Shown: positions 45,573 to 54,881, counted from the stretch's first letter. The stretch is 64,000 bases of DNA from Sinorhizobium psoraleae (GCF_013283645.1 NZ_JABEKV010000001.1:1232577-1296576), one strand, 5' to 3'. Notes: generated by a model not told the origin, from the letters alone. Numbers and translations are program-made.

Positions 45573-45935
45573 CGCATGCCCCCCTCGGCAGTCGTTGCCA
45601 CTTCATTCATCGTCAATTCTCTTCGACTGCCACCGATAGGCTCCCCGGTCGGCAGGACATCATCTAATCCTTAAATGTTACTGAAACTGCACGCCGAGAT
45701 TTCATGATGGTGCGGGGAAGACCTGGCTTGCATGGGGCGATGATGCGTTCTGATGAGGGCCAAGTCCGGGCGTCGGGAAATGAGCCGTGGGTCGCCGGCC
45801 GAAATGAAAAAACCCGCCCCATGCGACATGGAGCGGGTTTGTCATGTAGGCGTCGACGTGGCTGGCGGGCCGGCCCAAGGAATGAGCCCTGATCCGCGTC
45901 CCGCGCCCGTCGCCGGCCGATTGACGAAAAGCAGA
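45573..45935. other. 363-nt gap between the GGDEF-EAL gene and rplY
   Basis: It contains the rplY terminator hairpin (45807-45840, minus strand) and presumably the promoter for the GGDEF-EAL gene nearer 45573-45720. No gene or recognisable repeat is seen. Confidence 0.5.
45807..45840 (-). terminator. Intrinsic terminator after rplY
   Basis: On the minus strand AAACCCGCTCCATG pairs with CATGGGGCGGGTTT and is followed by a T-run. The stem is long, with one or two mismatches. Confidence 0.85.
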
Positions 45936-46559
45936 TTATTCTTCTGCTTCGCCCTCGGCTTCTTCCTCTTCGCCTTCTTCCTGAAGGCCGCCGGCCGGAG
46001 CCGCGATCGTCGCGATGGTGAAATCGCGATCGGTGATGACCGGGGTCGCGTTCTTCGGCAGCTTGATGTTGGAGATGTGGATGGTTTCGCCGGCCTTCAG
46101 GCCAGTGAGGTCCACGGTCAGGAATTCCGGAATGTCGTCGGCCGGAACGTTCAGCTCGACATCGTGGCGAACGATGTTGAGAACGCCGCCCTGCTTCAGA
46201 CCCGGGGACTTCTCTTCATTCTCGAAGTGAACCGGAATGGCAACGGAAACCTGGCTGTCCTTGGAGACGCGCAGGAAGTCGACGTGCATGGTGAAGTCGC
46301 GGACCGGATCCAGCTGGTAGTCCTTCGGCAGGACGCGGATCTTCTCGCCGTTGACGTCGATGATCGCGACGGTGGTCATGAAACCGCCGGCGTGGATCTT
46401 CATCGTCACGTCCTTGGTGGAGAGCGCGATGGAAAGGGGGGGCTGCTTGTCACCATAGATGACAGCCGGGATAAGACCGTTGCGGCGAAGTTCACGGGAG
46501 GACCCCTTACCAACCCGTTCGCGCGTCTCGGCCTTGAGCTCGTAAGTTGCGTGGCTCAT
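45936..46559 (-). CDS. rplY: 50S ribosomal protein L25/general stress protein Ctc
   Basis: L25 binds 5S rRNA in the large subunit. The 207-aa protein is the long Ctc form: the N-terminal L25 domain ([30 protein letters not shown]) and the C-terminal TL5 beta-domain, followed by a very acidic tail ([14 protein letters not shown]). It is a single gene with a strong terminator. In many alphaproteobacteria it lies next to pth; here two other genes intervene. Confidence 0.96.
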   Translation of the reverse strand: MSHATYELKAETRERVGKGSSRELRRNGLIPAVIYGDKQPPLSIALSTKDVTMKIHAGGFMTTVAIIDVNGEKIRVLPKDYQLDPVRDFTMHVDFLRVSKDSQVSVAIPVHFENEEKSPGLKQGGVLNIVRHDVELNVPADDIPEFLTVDLTGLKAGETIHISNIKLPKNATPVITDRDFTIATIAAPAGGLQEEGEEEEAEGEAEE

Positions 46560-46715
46560 GGATAGACCTTTCTGGTTATTTGGAGAGTTTGTCCGTCAAG
46601 AAGCGGAGAAACCTGAAGCTGATGGCAGCTTCATCCGCGTTGCCTCCAAGGGTGTCTGCGCGGACGCGGGGTCCATAGCGGAGAATGGGTGGAAATGCAA
46701 GGCAGGCGCGGCCGT

Positions 46716-47897
46716 TCACGCCTTTCGCTTGGAAAACCGGGCGAGCGCGAGCATGAGGCCTCCGGCGATCAGGCCCCAGAAGGCGCCGGAGACGCCAGCG
46801 AAACCGACACCCGATGCTGTTACCAGAAAGGTGATAGCGGCAGCTTCGCGCGTCTGCGCTTCGCTGAAGGCGGCCATGGCCGAGCTTGCAAAGGCGCCGA
46901 CCAGCGCCAGACCGGCGACGGCCTCGATCAGCACCGGCGGCGCAAGACTGACGAAGGTTGTGACAGCGCCGGCGAGAAGCCCGAAGAGGATATAGGCAAT
47001 GCCGGCATTGATCGCCGACCAATAGCGGCGGGCACGGTCGGGGTGGGAATCGACGCCAGCGCACATGGCCGCGGTAATCGCCGCCAGATTGACCGCGTGG
47101 CCGCCGAAGGGCGCGCTCAGCATCGAAAAAAGGCCGGTCGCTGCAAACAGCGGACCGGGATTGGGATGGTAGTCGTTGACCTTCAGCACGGCGATGCCGG
47201 GAATGTTCTGCGACGCCATCGTCACAATGAAAAGCGGCAGGGCGATGCTGACCATGGCGGCGGCGCTGAAAACAGGGAAGACGAATTCCGCCTTGGGCGC
47301 AAGGGCCGACGAGAGCTTTGCAAAGGTGCCGTCGGGCATGTCAATGCCGAAGGCGATAACGAGGACGAAGGCCAGAAGGGCGGCGGGAACGGCATAGAGC
47401 TTGTTGACGCTGCCGACCAGTGCCCAGGCGAGAACGATCGGCAGGCCGAAGAGAGGGTTGAAGGCGATCGCCTTGACCGGCGCGAAGCACAGCCCGATGA
47501 GCACGCCGGCAAGCATCGCATTCGCCAGGGCCGAAGGAATGGAAGAGACCATCCTGCCCAGCGGTTTCCAAAGCCCGGCAATGACGATCAGCACGCCGCA
47601 GACGAGAAAGGCGCCGACCGCGGCATTGAAGCCGCCCTCGACGGCGCTCGAACTCGCCAGCAATGCCGCACCTGGCGTCGACCAGGCGATGCTGACCGGT
47701 AGCCGCGTCACCATGCTGATGACGATCGCGCACACGCCCATCGAAATCGACAGCGCCATCAGGCCGGAGGCGGCCTGGGTTTCGGTAGCGCCCACGCCGG
47801 CAAGTCCGTTAAGGATGACGGCGAAAGAGCTCGCAAAACCGACAAAGGCAATCAACAGGCCCATGAACAGGCTTTGAAGGGAAAAGTCGCGAAGCAT
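46716..47897 (-). CDS. BenE-family benzoate/proton symporter (393 aa)
   Basis: The protein is almost wholly hydrophobic, with about twelve transmembrane helices, and matches the BenE family of inner-membrane transporters (FSLQSLFMGLLIAFVGFASSFA at the start; ASQNIPGIAVLK in the middle). The start at 47897 (MLRDFSLQS) gives a family-like N-terminus. No benzoate catabolic genes are in the window, so the substrate may be another aromatic acid. It is a single gene with a family B repeat in its upstream region. Confidence 0.87.
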   Translation of the reverse strand: MLRDFSLQSLFMGLLIAFVGFASSFAVILNGLAGVGATETQAASGLMALSISMGVCAIVISMVTRLPVSIAWSTPGAALLASSSAVEGGFNAAVGAFLVCGVLIVIAGLWKPLGRMVSSIPSALANAMLAGVLIGLCFAPVKAIAFNPLFGLPIVLAWALVGSVNKLYAVPAALLAFVLVIAFGIDMPDGTFAKLSSALAPKAEFVFPVFSAAAMVSIALPLFIVTMASQNIPGIAVLKVNDYHPNPGPLFAATGLFSMLSAPFGGHAVNLAAITAAMCAGVDSHPDRARRYWSAINAGIAYILFGLLAGAVTTFVSLAPPVLIEAVAGLALVGAFASSAMAAFSEAQTREAAAITFLVTASGVGFAGVSGAFWGLIAGGLMLALARFSKRKA

Positions 47898-48213
47898 AGT
47901 GGACAACCGGGTGTTGCGGGGCGTGGCGCGAAGTGAAGTAGCATATCCTGCTGCATGTTTCCTCAAATCGTAGCTGGTTCAAGGATAAAAACATGCAGCA
48001 ATTCTGAGTGCTGCAGCGTCCTTTGCGCGTCTGACAGGACGGGGCGCTGTAGGCCGATGTCGATACCGCCCGGCTGAAGGCATTCGATGGCGCGACCTTC
48101 GTCTGGCTGGACCCGCTGCGCAATCGATGCCTATAGTGCGCCAGCCGCAGGTATGCCGACCGGAGATCCGGCAAACCTGTCTCCGCCGGAGGACGCTTTC
48201 AGGGAGGGGGCGG
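47898..48213. other. 316-nt divergent gap between benE and the AcoR-like regulator
   Basis: Positions 47951-48052 are a family B repeat. The remainder must hold the promoters of the two divergent genes, but no clear box was seen. Confidence 0.45.
47951..48052 (+). repeat. Palindromic repeat, family B, copy 2
   Basis: It begins CTGCATGTTTCCTCAAATCG, contains AAAAACATGCAGCAATTC and TGCTGCAGCGTCC, and ends GGCGCTGTAG, closely matching the copies at 41033 and 51026. Confidence 0.7.
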
Positions 48214-49170
48214 ATGCCTGCTGTCAGGGATCATACCGAACACGTCTACAAGATTGCGCATCAATCGTCGGCTGCGGCGAGTTCGCCGGTCGCAGCATCA
48301 TGGCGCCGCTGCATGACGCTTCACGGGTTGGCTCCAGAGGAGGCGCGTACGCCTTGGCGACTCGCGGAAAGCGAATTCCGGCAGGCGCGCGAGCGTTCCG
48401 GCGTGTTGATTGCGGAGGCGGCCGGAGAACTCGACCGGCTGTTCGCTGTGATCGGTAGGGCCGGGTGCTGCCTTCTGCTCACGGACGACAAGGGCGTCGC
48501 GCTCGAGCGCCGCGGCGCGGTCGGCGACGATGCCGATTTTCGCGATGTCGGTCTCTGGTCGGGAACCGTGTGGAGCGAGGCGAGCGTCGGCACGAATGGC
48601 ATCGGCACGGCAATCGCCGATGAGCGCGCCGTCGTCATCCAGCGCGATCAGCATTTCCTGAGCCGCAATATTGGCCTCAGTTGCGCCACCGCGCCGATCC
48701 GGGACGAGGCCGGGCGCCTTGCGGCGGCGATCGATATTTCCACCTGCCGTGACGATGCGTCCGAGGTAACGCTGTCGATCCTCTCCCAGGCCGTGCGCGA
48801 CGCTGCCTCGCGGATCGAGGCGAACCTTTTCCGGCGGGCCTTTGCCGGGGCCCGGATCGTGCTCGTGCCCGCCGATCGGGCAGGGCCGGCACTGCTTGCG
48901 GTCGACCGTGACGACCTCGTCCTTGGCGCGACTCGGGCCGCGCGGCAACGGCTCGGCCTCGACGACGCGCGCATTGCCGCGGGCGTTCCGGCGTCCGACC
49001 TGCTTCAGGAAGACGCGCCAGGTGAGGGCGGCGAACTGCCGGATGCCGAGAGGGCGGCCTTGCGGCGCGTGCTCTCGCGCGCCAATGGCAATGTTTCGAT
49101 GGCCGCCGACCTGCTCGGCATCAGCCGCGCCACGCTTTATCGCAAGATGAAGCGGCTTTCGCTCAACTGA
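48214..49170 (+). CDS. AcoR-like GAF/Fis-type regulator lacking the AAA+ domain (318 aa)
   Basis: The N-terminal part ([17 protein letters not shown], then [19 protein letters not shown]) and the GAF region with [17 protein letters not shown] are typical of sigma-54 activators such as AcoR. The C-terminus is a Fis-type helix-turn-helix ([29 protein letters not shown]). The central AAA+ domain is absent, so it cannot activate sigma-54 polymerase in the usual way. The start is the ATG at 48214 after a GGAGGGGGCGG-like site. It precedes the aldehyde dehydrogenase gene, its probable target. Confidence 0.85.
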   Translation: MPAVRDHTEHVYKIAHQSSAAASSPVAASWRRCMTLHGLAPEEARTPWRLAESEFRQARERSGVLIAEAAGELDRLFAVIGRAGCCLLLTDDKGVALERRGAVGDDADFRDVGLWSGTVWSEASVGTNGIGTAIADERAVVIQRDQHFLSRNIGLSCATAPIRDEAGRLAAAIDISTCRDDASEVTLSILSQAVRDAASRIEANLFRRAFAGARIVLVPADRAGPALLAVDRDDLVLGATRAARQRLGLDDARIAAGVPASDLLQEDAPGEGGELPDAERAALRRVLSRANGNVSMAADLLGISRATLYRKMKRLSLN

Positions 49171-49194
49171 GCAGCGTCGCCTGGCCCCTCCTGC

Positions 49195-49300
49195 AGGTCG
49201 GGCGAGGGAACTGGGAGGTTTTACTCCTCCTTCACCCGCGCTTGCGGGAGAAGGTGCCTGCCAGGCAGGCCGGATCAGGGGCGCTTTCGAGCCTCATTGC
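49195..49300. repeat. GC-rich inverted-repeat element downstream of the regulator
   Basis: TCCTTCACCCGCGCTTGCGGGAGAAGG contains a CCCGCGCTTGCGGG stem followed by TGCCTGCCAGGCAGGCCGGA. This resembles short GC-rich hairpin repeats scattered in many proteobacterial chromosomes. The sequence is described in pieces; its exact limits are uncertain. Confidence 0.4.
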
Positions 49301-49330
49301 TGCGCTGCAGCACGCCGAGGCTGGCCGACG

Positions 49331-49348
49331 TGTCTCAATTCTGAAACA
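49331..49348 (+). promoter_or_regulatory. Candidate operator upstream of the aldehyde dehydrogenase gene
   Basis: TGTCTCAATTCTGAAACA has half-sites TGTCTCA and TGAAACA in inverted orientation, six of seven positions symmetric with a four-base spacer. Its size fits a Fis-type helix-turn-helix dimer. It lies 100 nt before the gene and just after the AcoR-like regulator. Confidence 0.45.
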
Positions 49349-49447
49349 GATCGCGCTGCCGGCTGCCGCGGCCGGCTATCGGAAATCCGCATTCGGCCGC
49401 ACCCTTCCTCGCACAGCAATCGGACTGCTGTTCGAAGGGAGGAAATC

Positions 49448-50956
49448 ATGCTGCATCAGAAGATCATCGAGAACCCATACAAGCAGAAATACGGAAACTT
49501 CATCGGCGGCGAATGGCGGGAGCCGGTCGCGGGCCGTTATTTCGACAACACGACACCGGTCACCGGCGGCACGCTTTGCCAGATCGCGCGCTCGGATGCC
49601 GCGGATATCGAAGCCGCGCTCGATGCGGCGCATGCGGCACGGGAAAAGTGGGGGCAGACGTCGACGACGGAGCGCTCCAACATCCTGATGAAGATAGCCG
49701 ATCGGATGGAGGAGAATCTCGAGCTTCTCGCGCGGGCGGAAACCTTCGACAACGGCAAGCCGATCCGCGAGACGATGGCCGCCGACATTCCGCTGGCGAT
49801 CGATCATTTTCGCTATTTCGCCGCCTGCATCCGGGCCCAGGAAGGCTCGATCGGCGAGGTCGACCACGATACGGTTGCCTATCATTTTCACGAGCCTCTC
49901 GGGGTCGTCGGCCAGATCATTCCCTGGAACTTTCCGATCCTGATGGCCGCGTGGAAGCTCGCGCCGGCGCTTGCGGCCGGGAACTGCGTGGTGTTGAAGC
50001 CGGCGGAACAGACGCCTGCCTCCATCCTTGTCTGGACGGAACTCGTCGGCGATCTCCTTCCGCCGGGCGTGCTGAACATCGTCAACGGCTTCGGCCTTGA
50101 AGCCGGCAAGCCGCTCGCCACCAGCCCTCGCATCGCCAAGATTGCCTTCACCGGCGAGACGACGACCGGACGGCTGATCATGCAATACGCCAGCCAGAAC
50201 CTCATACCGGTCACGCTCGAGCTCGGCGGCAAGTCGCCGAACATTTTCTTCGCCGATGTGCTGAACGAAGACGACGACTATTTCGACAAGGCGCTCGAAG
50301 GTTTCGCGATGTTTGCGCTTAACCAAGGCGAGGTCTGCACCTGCCCGAGCCGCGCGCTGATCCAGGAAAGCGTCTATGACCGTTTCATGGAGCGGGCGCT
50401 GAAGCGGGTCGAGGCGATCCGCCAGGGTAACCCGCTCGACCAGGCGACAATGATCGGCGCACAGGCGTCGAGCGAGCAGCTCGAGAAAATCCTCGCCTAT
50501 ATCGAGATCGGCAAGGAGGAGGGCGCCGAGGTGCTGACCGGCGGTGGGCGCAACGTGCTCGAAGGCGAACTTTCCGAGGGGTACTACGTCAAACCGACCG
50601 TGTTCCACGGGCACAACAGGATGCGGATCTTCCAGGAGGAGATCTTCGGACCCGTCGTTTCGGTGACGACCTTCAAGACTGAGGCGGAGGCGCTGGAGAT
50701 CGCCAATGACACGCTCTATGGCCTCGGTGCCGGCGTGTGGAGCCGGGATGCCAACCGTTGCTACCGCTTTGGTCGCGCCATCCAGGCGGGTCGCGTCTGG
50801 ACGAATTGCTACCATGCCTATCCGGCGCATGCCGCCTTTGGCGGCTACAAGCAGTCCGGCATCGGCCGCGAGACGCACAAGATGATGCTCGACCATTACC
50901 AGCAGACCAAGAACATGCTGGTAAGCTACAGTCCGAAAGCGCTCGGCTTCTTCTGA
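49448..50956 (+). CDS. NAD-dependent aldehyde dehydrogenase, ExaC-like (502 aa)
   Basis: The protein has the coenzyme-binding blocks [21 protein letters not shown] (residues about 157-177) and [15 protein letters not shown], catalytic Glu in [10 protein letters not shown] (about 258) and nucleophile Cys in [14 protein letters not shown] (about 297). This form with GEVCTCPSR is that of acetaldehyde dehydrogenases of the ExaC/AldB type. With the regulator before it and the DUF779 gene after it, it forms the usual acetaldehyde-oxidation cassette. The ATG has GGGAGG about five bases upstream. Confidence 0.93.
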   Translation: MLHQKIIENPYKQKYGNFIGGEWREPVAGRYFDNTTPVTGGTLCQIARSDAADIEAALDAAHAAREKWGQTSTTERSNILMKIADRMEENLELLARAETFDNGKPIRETMAADIPLAIDHFRYFAACIRAQEGSIGEVDHDTVAYHFHEPLGVVGQIIPWNFPILMAAWKLAPALAAGNCVVLKPAEQTPASILVWTELVGDLLPPGVLNIVNGFGLEAGKPLATSPRIAKIAFTGETTTGRLIMQYASQNLIPVTLELGGKSPNIFFADVLNEDDDYFDKALEGFAMFALNQGEVCTCPSRALIQESVYDRFMERALKRVEAIRQGNPLDQATMIGAQASSEQLEKILAYIEIGKEEGAEVLTGGGRNVLEGELSEGYYVKPTVFHGHNRMRIFQEEIFGPVVSVTTFKTEAEALEIANDTLYGLGAGVWSRDANRCYRFGRAIQAGRVWTNCYHAYPAHAAFGGYKQSGIGRETHKMMLDHYQQTKNMLVSYSPKALGFF

Positions 50957-51025
50957 TCCCGCGCCGGCCTTGCCGGCGTCCTCCCGGCGGGCTCCCGATC
51001 ATTCATCGGGAGCTTGCTGGTTTAT

Positions 51026-51126
51026 CGCATGTTTCTTTAAATCGTTGCCGATTGAAAACAAAAACATGCAGTAATTCAAAGTGCTACAGCGACCCTGCGC
51101 GTCCGATTGGACGCGCGGCGCTGTAG
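51026..51126 (+). repeat. Palindromic repeat, family B, copy 3
   Basis: It begins CGCATGTTTCTTTAAATCG, contains AAAAACATGCAGTAATTC and AAAGTGCTACAGCG, has GCGCGTCC/GGACGCGC arms and ends GGCGCTGTAG. It separates the aldehyde dehydrogenase gene from the DUF779 gene. Confidence 0.72.
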
Positions 51127-51146
51127 GTGTGAAGCTGGAGGCTGTG

Positions 51147-51521
51147 ATGACGGATGAAGAAAAGGAGCCGCGCGTGCTTGCGACCGATGCGGCAATCGAC
51201 CTCATCCGCGAAATCCGGCGCGATCATCCGGATATCCTGTTTCATCAATCGGGCGGCTGCTGCGACGGCTCCTCGCCGATGTGTTATCCGGCCGGCGAAT
51301 ATATCGTCGGTGACAATGATGTGAGGCTCGGTGAGATCGATGGCGTGCCGGTCTATATCAGCGCCAGCCAGTACGAGGTCTGGAAGCACACCCAGCTCAT
51401 CATCGATGTCGTGCCGGGCAGGGGCGGGATGTTCTCGCTCGATAACGGTCGGGAGAAGCGTTTCCTGACGCGCTCGCGCCTCTTCGGCGGCGGTGAGGCC
51501 TGCGCCGTAACGGGCAGATAG
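51147..51521 (+). CDS. DUF779 family protein (124 aa)
   Basis: The motif LFHQSGGCCDGSSPMCYPAGEY (pieces near residues 32-53) with a Cys pair is the DUF779 signature; the family has no known reaction but is nearly always next to ExaC-type aldehyde dehydrogenases, as here. The ATG at 51147 has GGAGG six bases upstream. A family B repeat occupies the gap to the dehydrogenase, so co-transcription would have to read through it. It ends convergent with the NYN gene. Confidence 0.9.
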   Translation: MTDEEKEPRVLATDAAIDLIREIRRDHPDILFHQSGGCCDGSSPMCYPAGEYIVGDNDVRLGEIDGVPVYISASQYEVWKHTQLIIDVVPGRGGMFSLDNGREKRFLTRSRLFGGGEACAVTGR

Positions 51522-51534
51522 CGCGGCCCTCCAG

Positions 51535-52224
51535 TCATTTCCGCCTTACGCGGGCCGGGCTTTCACCGTTCGATTTACACTCCAGAGACGAAATACTTTT
51601 CATCAACGTATTGAGGTTCTTGTATCCGTAATTTCGGGAATCGAAGCCCGATATCCGTTTTCCGAGTGCGGTCCCGACTGCGCTGAGGTGGGCCCAGCCA
51701 TCCCCTCGCGCTACCTCCTTGATCGTCGCGAGAATTTCTGCCTCAGGCAGCTTCAGCTTCTGCTCCGATGTTTCCTGAACAAGGTGGTCGCAATAAAAGA
51801 ATTTATCGCAAGCTTTCACATAGGGATCAGGCGCCTTCTTCTCCCCAAAGCCGTAAACGGGCAGACCATCCTCTCGGATGCGACCTGCGAGAGAGGTGAA
51901 ATCGCTGTCGCTCGACGCAATGCAGAAGCCGTCGACTTGCCGTCGATGCAGGATATCCATTGCATCGACCGCCAGCTTCAGATCGGTGGTGTTCTTGCTC
52001 TTTGCAGCCGGTACGACGTGGACCGGCGACAGCGCATGTTTATGCACGAGCGGCTGCCAGCCTGTCATCGCAGCACAGCCAAAATTGCCGTAAACGCGTT
52101 TGATGATGACTGTGCCGATAGCCGACGCTTCGCGAATGACAAGTGGTACAAAGTCCGGGCGAATATTATCGGCGTCTATCAATATCGCGAGGCGATCACT
52201 CTTCCTCCCAGAGCTAATTCCCAT
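51535..52224 (-). CDS. NYN-domain (LabA/DUF88-like) protein with C-terminal LOTUS domain (229 aa)
   Basis: The N-terminal NYN nuclease fold keeps its acidic residues: LAILIDADN (residues about 12-20), TTDLKLAVDAM (about 81-91) and ASSDSDFTSLAGRIRE (about 105-120). The C-terminal 70 residues fit an OST-HTH/LOTUS RNA-binding domain (ILATIKEVARGDGWAHLSAVGTAL onward). NYN-LOTUS proteins are predicted RNA-processing nucleases. The gene stands alone, its upstream region is unusually AT-rich for this chromosome, and it lies inside an apparently inserted block, so it may be acquired. A defence or RNA-turnover role is possible but unproven. Confidence 0.87.
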   Translation of the reverse strand: MGISSGRKSDRLAILIDADNIRPDFVPLVIREASAIGTVIIKRVYGNFGCAAMTGWQPLVHKHALSPVHVVPAAKSKNTTDLKLAVDAMDILHRRQVDGFCIASSDSDFTSLAGRIREDGLPVYGFGEKKAPDPYVKACDKFFYCDHLVQETSEQKLKLPEAEILATIKEVARGDGWAHLSAVGTALGKRISGFDSRNYGYKNLNTLMKSISSLECKSNGESPARVRRK

Positions 52225-52748
52225 TTTACATACGCCTATACATCTAAAATCCAGAAATTTCTCGAACTATGCAGTGTACGCCTCAAAATTGTCAATCTTG
52301 GTGGACTTTAGGCTTGGTTGTGGGCACGGGCTTTATTTCGCCGCGCGTCCGATCTTTGTTGCCAAATCGAACCGGCACGCCGCTGACGCAGGCTGGACTC
52401 TCTCGCCGCCACATTCTCTGGTCTGTGGACCGGATCCTGAAGCGCCCGGCACCGATTGGGTCGACGTCTACGTCGTTCACAAGGAAGGATCCCTGCACGC
52501 CGCTCGGCGCCCAAGCGGCATCAGCTTAAAGACGATCCTAGCGGCGCCGAGCTTGCGTTGAACGAAGGCGAGGGCGCGGCACGCGATGCCGACACTATGC
52601 CAGCGGCGGTCTATCCGAACTGGTTCATCGACAATCTTGCCGACGAGCCGGTGGTGCAGGTGCTGGAGAAAAGTCGATAAGCTGAAACAAGAACGCCGGC
52701 GCCTCGGGACGCCGGCGTTGAACGGGTTCACGTTCGGATTGGGCGACC
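52225..52748. other. 524-nt region without a convincing gene
   Basis: The first 100 nt are AT-rich and presumably hold the NYN-gene promoter. From about 52330 to 52680 short open frames exist on both strands, but none has a ribosome-binding site or a recognisable product; a decayed gene is possible. The prs terminator hairpin lies at 52692-52719. Confidence 0.45.
52692..52719 (-). terminator. Probable terminator after prs
   Basis: AACGCCGGCG (52692-52701) pairs perfectly with CGCCGGCGTT (52710-52719). On the minus strand CTTGTTT follows, a weak T-tract. Confidence 0.7.
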
Positions 52749-53681
52749 TCAGTCGAAGAGGCTCGAAACCGACTCTTCCTGGCTGGTGCGGCTGATCGCT
52801 TCGCCGATGAGAGCCGCGGTCGAGATCACGCGGATATTGTGCGCGGACTGGACGGCGGTGGTCGGCTGGATGGAATCGGTGATGACCAGTTCCTTCAGCA
52901 TCGATGAGGCGACACGGGTAACCGCACCGCCGGAGAGAACGCCGTGGGTGATGTAGGCGGTGACGCTGGTGGCGCCATTCTTCAAAAGTGCCTCGGCGGC
53001 GTTGCAGAGCGTGCCGCCCGAGTCGACGATGTCGTCGATCAGGATGCAGTCCTTGCCGCTGACATCGCCGATGACGTTCATGACTTCCGATTCACCGGGG
53101 CGATCGCGGCGCTTGTCGACGATCGCCAGCAGACAGTCGAGCCGCTTCGCAAGTGCGCGCGCACGCACGACGCCGCCGACGTCCGGGGAAACGACCATGA
53201 CGTTCCTCAGGTCGTAGTTCTCCTTGACGTCGCGCGCCAGGATCGGAACGGCGTAAAGATTGTCGGTCGGGATGTCGAAGAAGCCCTGAATCTGGCCGGC
53301 GTGAAGGTCGAGGGTGAGAACGCGGTCGGCGCCTGCCCTGGTGATGAGGTTGGCGACCAGCTTGGCCGAGATCGGCGTGCGCGGCCCGGGTTTGCGGTCC
53401 TGTCGGGCGTAGCCGAAATAGGGGAGAACAGCGGTGATGCGGCGGGCGGAAGAGCGGCGCACCGCGTCGATCATGATGAGCAGTTCCATCAGGTGATCGT
53501 TGGTGGGAAAGGAGGTGGACTGGACGATGAACACATCCTCGCCGCGCACGTTTTCCCCTATTTCGACGAAGATTTCCTGATCGGCGAACCGCCTGACTGT
53601 GGCTTTGCCGAGGGGCAGATTTAGATAGTTGCAGATCGCTTCGGCAAGCAGCCGGTTCGAATTGCCTGCGAAAACCTTCAT
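52749..53681 (-). CDS. prs: Ribose-phosphate pyrophosphokinase
   Basis: Prs makes PRPP from ribose 5-phosphate and ATP, for purine, pyrimidine, His, Trp and NAD synthesis. The 310-aa protein has [11 protein letters not shown] at the start, [20 protein letters not shown] (pieces near residues 128-147), and the PRPP loop [20 protein letters not shown] (near 217-236). I chose ATG 53681 (MKVFAGNSN), the conserved start, over an upstream in-frame ATG. It opens the minus-strand series that continues with rplY, pth and ychF. Confidence 0.97.
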   Translation of the reverse strand: MKVFAGNSNRLLAEAICNYLNLPLGKATVRRFADQEIFVEIGENVRGEDVFIVQSTSFPTNDHLMELLIMIDAVRRSSARRITAVLPYFGYARQDRKPGPRTPISAKLVANLITRAGADRVLTLDLHAGQIQGFFDIPTDNLYAVPILARDVKENYDLRNVMVVSPDVGGVVRARALAKRLDCLLAIVDKRRDRPGESEVMNVIGDVSGKDCILIDDIVDSGGTLCNAAEALLKNGATSVTAYITHGVLSGGAVTRVASSMLKELVITDSIQPTTAVQSAHNIRVISTAALIGEAISRTSQEESVSSLFD

Positions 53682-54000
53682 TGACGGTCCGCCTTGAGCT
53701 GGCGCGGCCACCGTCCGGGTGCAGTCCGGGGCGGCTTTTTCCGCGCGAAATCCGTGAGCCATTCCGATCGCGGGCAATCTTTACGGACGGCCGCTATTCA
53801 GAGCTGATCGGCCGCTTTTTAGCGCCCCTGAACTCGAATGCAAGTGGGAATGCTGCGGCGCAAAGGCCATTATCCTAAAAACTTTGCGTCATCAGGCCAA
53901 GATCACGATGATTATGGGTCGACCGACCCATGATCATAGATCGTGATCGGTTCTCGCAAGTCGGAGCTGCATGCGGGCGGAAAACCGCGCGCACTTTTCC
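53682..54000. other. 319-nt region upstream of prs with a large palindrome and a repeat
   Basis: It must hold the prs promoter. Positions 53901-53948 form a nested palindrome and 53944-54014 a family A repeat. No gene is visible. Confidence 0.5.
53901..53948. repeat. 48-bp nested palindrome
   Basis: Outer arms GATCACGAT (53901-53909) and ATCGTGATC (53940-53948) enclose inner arms ATGGGTCG (53914-53921) and CGACCCAT (53924-53931). It abuts the family A repeat that follows. Confidence 0.65.
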
Positions 54001-54014
54001 TCATCCCGCTTTAG
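53944..54014 (+). repeat. Palindromic repeat, family A, copy 4
   Basis: It has a TGATCGGTTCTCGCAAG lead, then GGAGCTGCATGCGGGCGG, AAAACCGCGCGCACTTTTCC and TCATCCCGCTTTAG. The stop codon and last residues of the lipoprotein gene (minus strand) lie inside it. Confidence 0.7.
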
Positions 54015-54855
54015 ATTGGCGCCAATCAAGATAGGCCCTGATCGTTTTGGTGGCGATTGCTTGCATGATTTCCGGCGGAATCGCGCTCCAGGGCTCGGCC
54101 GCGGTGCTCCTGACGGTATCCTGTCCCTGGATACGGTGCAGGCGGTTGCCGCTGCCATCGAGAATGTCCCAGACATAGACGACCGTCGTTTTTCCGCCGT
54201 CGTTGAGCGCCGAAAAATAGCCCTTGAGGATATGCTCGCTGGTCGCGTCCCCGGAGCCTTTGATCGCCAGCCCCTGCGCGCGGGCATCGGCGCCGAGCTG
54301 CTTCGAAAGCGGGGTCACCGCCTGGACCGGTGCGCCGATGATCGGCAGGAAGCGAATGCCGCCCGAGCCGGACGTTGCCGCGGCGGGCGGCACGGCGGCC
54401 TGCTCTGGCTCTTCCGGAGTCGCAGTGGCAGTTTCAGCCGGCGCCGATTGCTGCCGGACCTCCTCGGCTTCAGGCATCGCGGTGGCATCAGGCATCGCGT
54501 TGGCGTGAGGCATTGTATTCTGAATCGGCGTTTCGCCTTGGGCGAGGCGGTTTGCCTGGGCGTCGAGCGTGCCGGCTGGATCCGTATAGGTGGCGTCGCC
54601 CGTTACATATTGCGTCGGCGGGCTGGAGACGTTCGGCTGTGCGGAGAAGGCGGCCGTGCGGCTTGGCGGCACGCTTTGTATCGGAACGATGGCCGTTTGT
54701 GTGGACATCGTGTCGAGATCGGATTGCGTCACCGGCGGGGAACGGAAGGTCCCTCCGCCCACGTCCACCTGGGGTATCAGCACATCCGTGCTGTTGCAGG
54801 CTGCAAGTGCTGTTGCAAGACCAAGGCTTGCGATAGGCATGATCGGTTTACGCAT
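54001..54855 (-). CDS. Predicted lipoprotein with Pro/Ala-rich linker (284 aa)
   Basis: The ATG at 54855 begins a lipoprotein signal (MRKPIMPIASLGLATALAAC) with the lipobox Cys at residue 20. A low-complexity Ala/Pro/Thr/Glu region covers about residues 50-165. A compact C-terminal domain (about 175-284) includes GYFSALNDGGKTTVVYVWDILDG and a Trp-rich PWSAIPPEIMQAIA segment. I do not recognise the family. The last codons lie within a family A repeat, and another copy lies just upstream, so the gene is bracketed by direct repeats. Confidence 0.75.
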   Translation of the reverse strand: MRKPIMPIASLGLATALAACNSTDVLIPQVDVGGGTFRSPPVTQSDLDTMSTQTAIVPIQSVPPSRTAAFSAQPNVSSPPTQYVTGDATYTDPAGTLDAQANRLAQGETPIQNTMPHANAMPDATAMPEAEEVRQQSAPAETATATPEEPEQAAVPPAAATSGSGGIRFLPIIGAPVQAVTPLSKQLGADARAQGLAIKGSGDATSEHILKGYFSALNDGGKTTVVYVWDILDGSGNRLHRIQGQDTVRSTAAEPWSAIPPEIMQAIATKTIRAYLDWRQSKAG

Positions 54856-54881
54856 CGTTCCCACCGTCCGTCTCGACTCTA

